A stretch of 64,000 nt of DNA from contig NZ_MAOC01000098.1 in assembly GCF_001884135.1 (NCBI RefSeq), positions 1 to 64,000 on the forward strand. The letters are read 5' to 3'. The notes under the pieces are model-generated. The model worked only from the letters and a program-made list of their open reading frames with translations, did no database searches and was not told the DNA's origin. A program made the position numbers and the translations under genes. This DNA comes from Bacillus nitratireducens. Lineage in GTDB: Bacteria > Bacillota > Bacilli > Bacillales > Bacillaceae_G. Of this stretch, positions 62,326 to 64,000 are shown piece after piece (position 1 is the stretch's first letter; each line of letters opens with the position of its first letter).

Positions 62326-62374
62326 ACATGAGTGAACCTTTGTTTTCCCCCTCCTATCTAAAGGAGGAACTGTT

Positions 62375-62482
62375 ATGGGCTTTGGTGGTAGTTGTGGCGG
62401 CTGTGGCTTCGCTGGAGGATTTGCTTTATTAGTTGTATTGTTTATTTTATTAATCATCGTTGGAGCTAGCTGCTTCTGCTAA
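62375..62482 (+). CDS. YjcZ family sporulation peptide
   Basis: 35 aa behind AAGGAGG. The glycine/cysteine-rich head MGFGGSCGGCGFAGGF is followed by a single helix ending IIVGASCFC. A member of the YjcZ group of spore-associated small peptides (recalled). Monocistronic with terminator 62494-62521. Confidence 0.85.
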   Translation: MGFGGSCGGCGFAGGFALLVVLFILLIIVGASCFC

Positions 62483-62493
62483 AAAACTATCGG

Positions 62494-62521
62494 AAAAGAC
62501 ACTCATGTTAGTGTCTTTTCT
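62494..62521 (+). terminator. Terminator of YjcZ peptide gene
   Basis: AAAAGACACT and AGTGTCTTTT arms with TC-rich tail. Confidence 0.8.
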
Positions 62522-62552
62522 TCATGAAAAAATCCCCGTGCTAAACAAAAAA

Positions 62553-62586
62553 TAAAATAAGCTGCCCATATGGACAGCTTATTTAT
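62553..62586. terminator. Bidirectional hairpin
   Basis: AAATAAGCTGCCC and the complementary GGACAGCTTATTT with AT flanks. Confidence 0.65.
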
Positions 62587-62669
62587 ATAATTATCGTTAT
62601 TGGAAGTAAAGTTTTAAAAGTAATTTATCCATAGTGATATTAAAATTACTACTAACAGGGGGAGCACCA

Positions 62670-62797
62670 CATTGCCATCAACCTAAGCTTTTGAGATACC
62701 CCCATACCGAAATTTTCACCTTTTTACAGTTATTTATGAGAATTCAGCTCATTTTTTCGTTTTGGGGAACAATCAATTTCTTAAGTTGATGGGTATG
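62670..62797. mobile_element. IS231-type miniature element or remnant
   Basis: 128 bases bounded by CATTGCCATCAACCTAAG and the reverse complement of CATACCCATCAACTTAAG (15 of 18 alike), which fit the recalled IS231 terminal repeats (CCCATCAACTTAAG core). No coding capacity remains, so it is a MITE or deletion product. No target duplication seen. Confidence 0.6.
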
Positions 62798-62860
62798 TGA
62801 TAATGCTTCCATTTGAACAAATTTTCCTTTTCCATACCGATCACACACCCTTTGTAGAGT
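62798..62860 (-). pseudogene. 5' fragment of IS6-family transposase
   Basis: Minus strand ATG 62835 starts MEKENLFKWKHY, the recalled N-terminus of IS6/IS240-type transposases in this group, then breaks into the IS231-type end after 12 codons. Confidence 0.55.
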
Positions 62861-62958
62861 AATAGTATCAGCATATCCCAGTTTAAGAGGTTACTTACAA
62901 AATATTTAGAATTTTTTTGCGAGAATCCTTCGAAATGTAATACGGACTTTAAATATTT

Positions 62959-63903
62959 TCATTTATAATTCTCTATTTGTCTATACTTTTCATACCGCTG
63001 TTGTATAAGCTCTTCCGATGATAATAGTATCAATTTTTTTAGAGATGATTCGATTACAGATTCAATCACTTTTGCCTGTGATTTTATATCATTTTGTGCT
63101 CCACCTTTAATTTCAGGAATGATTTCATCAATAATTCCTAAATGTTTTAAATCTTTTGCTGAAATTTTCATATGTTCAGCAGCTTCTGGAGCATACTTAG
63201 CGTCCTTCCATAGGATAGATGCTGCTCCTTCTGGCGAAATTACCGAGTACCATGAATACTCTAACATATGGATATGGTTACCGACACTAATGCCAAGAGC
63301 TCCACCACTTGATGCCTCTCCAATTACAATACAAACAATTGGCACTTTAAGTGTAGCCATTTCAAATAGATTTCGAGCTATCGCTTCAGAAATTCCACGT
63401 TCTTCAGACCCTTTCCCTGGATAGGCGCCTATTGTATCAATAAATGTAATAATAGGGCGATTAAATTTATCAGCTTGTTTCATAAGTCTTAGCGCTTTTC
63501 TATAACCTTCTGGATGTGCCATTCCAAAATTTCTTTCTATATTTTCCTTTGTATTTCTACCTCTTTGATGACCAATAACCGTAACGGGCATCCCTTTAAA
63601 TTTTGCAATACCACCTATCATTGCTTTATCATCACCATATAATCGATCACCATGAAGTTCGAGAAAGTTTGTAAACAATAAAGGTATATAGTCCAATGTC
63701 GTGGGCCGGTTACGTAGCCTTGCAATTTGAACTCGTTGAAAAGGTGTAATATTAGAATAAATTTTATCTTGCATTTTATTTAAACGTTTTTCTAATACAT
63801 GAATTTCTGGCGATAAATCTACATTATTTTCTTTCATAATTTTCTTTAATTCATCAAATTTCTCTTTTAATTCAATAATAGGACGTTCAAAATCCAAACT
63901 CAT
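62959..63903 (-). CDS. accA: Acetyl-CoA carboxylase carboxyltransferase alpha paralogue
   Basis: 314 aa from ATG 63903 (GGAGGG upstream). AccA features: [60 protein letters not shown]. It differs in many positions from the canonical B. cereus AccA (recalled), and the usual accDA-pfkA-pyk context is absent, so it is a second, divergent copy, perhaps part of a separate acyl-CoA carboxylase operon whose other genes lie outside. IS debris follows its end. Confidence 0.88.
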   Translation of the reverse strand: MSLDFERPIIELKEKFDELKKIMKENNVDLSPEIHVLEKRLNKMQDKIYSNITPFQRVQIARLRNRPTTLDYIPLLFTNFLELHGDRLYGDDKAMIGGIAKFKGMPVTVIGHQRGRNTKENIERNFGMAHPEGYRKALRLMKQADKFNRPIITFIDTIGAYPGKGSEERGISEAIARNLFEMATLKVPIVCIVIGEASSGGALGISVGNHIHMLEYSWYSVISPEGAASILWKDAKYAPEAAEHMKISAKDLKHLGIIDEIIPEIKGGAQNDIKSQAKVIESVIESSLKKLILLSSEELIQQRYEKYRQIENYK

Positions 63904-63935
63904 TTTACCCTCCAAATGTTATGATTTACCTCACT

Positions 63936-64000
63936 CTAATCAAAAGGCTTAGAAATAGAATCAATAAATAATTCAAAACCATCCACAACTATTTTTTGTT
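63936..64000 (-). CDS. 3' end of upstream gene in the accA operon
   Basis: Only the last 20 codons are in the window (QKIVVDGFELFIDSISKPFD then stop). It precedes accA by 32 bases on the same strand. Could be accD or another carboxylase subunit; too short to tell. Confidence 0.45.
   Translation of the reverse strand, partial: QKIVVDGFELFIDSISKPFD

Overview
This 64 kb window looks like chromosome of a Bacillus cereus group organism (cereus, thuringiensis or anthracis type). The evidence is low GC, strong AGGAGG-type ribosome sites, the prsA/hpr/ecs and yhaLMNO gene sets, the RsbK-RsbM-RsbY version of the SigB module that is typical of this group, bcr1-like repeats and IS231-type ends. Most genes run on the minus strand. 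No rRNA, tRNA or CRISPR array was seen.

Layout. 1-2.5 kb: 5' part of a large CnaB-repeat collagen adhesin behind a c-di-GMP-I riboswitch, with a palindromic operator inside its promoter. 2.6-8.1 kb: two TetR regulators, a CPCC zinc-ribbon-like protein, small membrane proteins, a DUF975 protein with an IS3-family tail fused to its end, and ydbST. 8.3-12.1 kb: a lipase with a C-terminal WXG-like tail and a small helical partner, divergent from an array of four DUF1433-type lipoproteins and two decayed copies. This is the best candidate for a type VII secreted toxin with its immunity array. 12.3-15.1 kb: lutABC lactate oxidation. 15.3-22.3 kb: ecsABC, hit, yhaH, hpr (scoC), yhaI and prsA, with a possible repeat-bearing non-coding RNA before hit and a structured leader before prsA. 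22.7-25.6 kb: helD and a small hydrophobic/basic peptide gene with a convergent antisense RNA signature, resembling a type I toxin-antitoxin pair. 25.7-30.6 kb: glpFK, glpD and glpP, with cre and GlpP-type terminator sites. 30.7-35.9 kb: an XRE regulator, yhaL, a hydrolase and two ring-cleaving dioxygenases behind an MhqR-like box.

36.2-40.2 kb is an accessory island between yhaL and yhaM. It holds a decayed cell-wall amidase tail, a truncated IS110 transposase, a serine recombinase and an orphan polymorphic-toxin tip between two immunity-like genes. 40.3-45.5 kb is yhaMNO. 45.5-50.5 kb has two inverted bcr1-like repeats, small conserved genes, an oxidoreductase, a gene broken at a 10-A run, and a GntR/MFS pair. 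50.6-61.4 kb is the general stress region: rsbK, rsbM, rsbY, a ferritin-like gene, sigB, rsbW and rsbV, plus SigB-type promoters (GTTTAA-N12/13-GGGTAT-like) before stress genes. 61.6-64 kb has a lipoprotein, a YjcZ peptide, IS231/IS6 debris and a divergent accA paralogue.

How the genes work together. RsbK senses and RsbM tunes it; RsbY dephosphorylates RsbV, which frees SigB from RsbW; SigB then drives its own operon and neighbouring stress genes. GlpP and CcpA together gate glycerol use. LutABC oxidises L-lactate. EcsAB, PrsA and Hpr shape secretion and exoprotein output. All product names rest on reading the translated sequences and on recalled family features; no database search was run.
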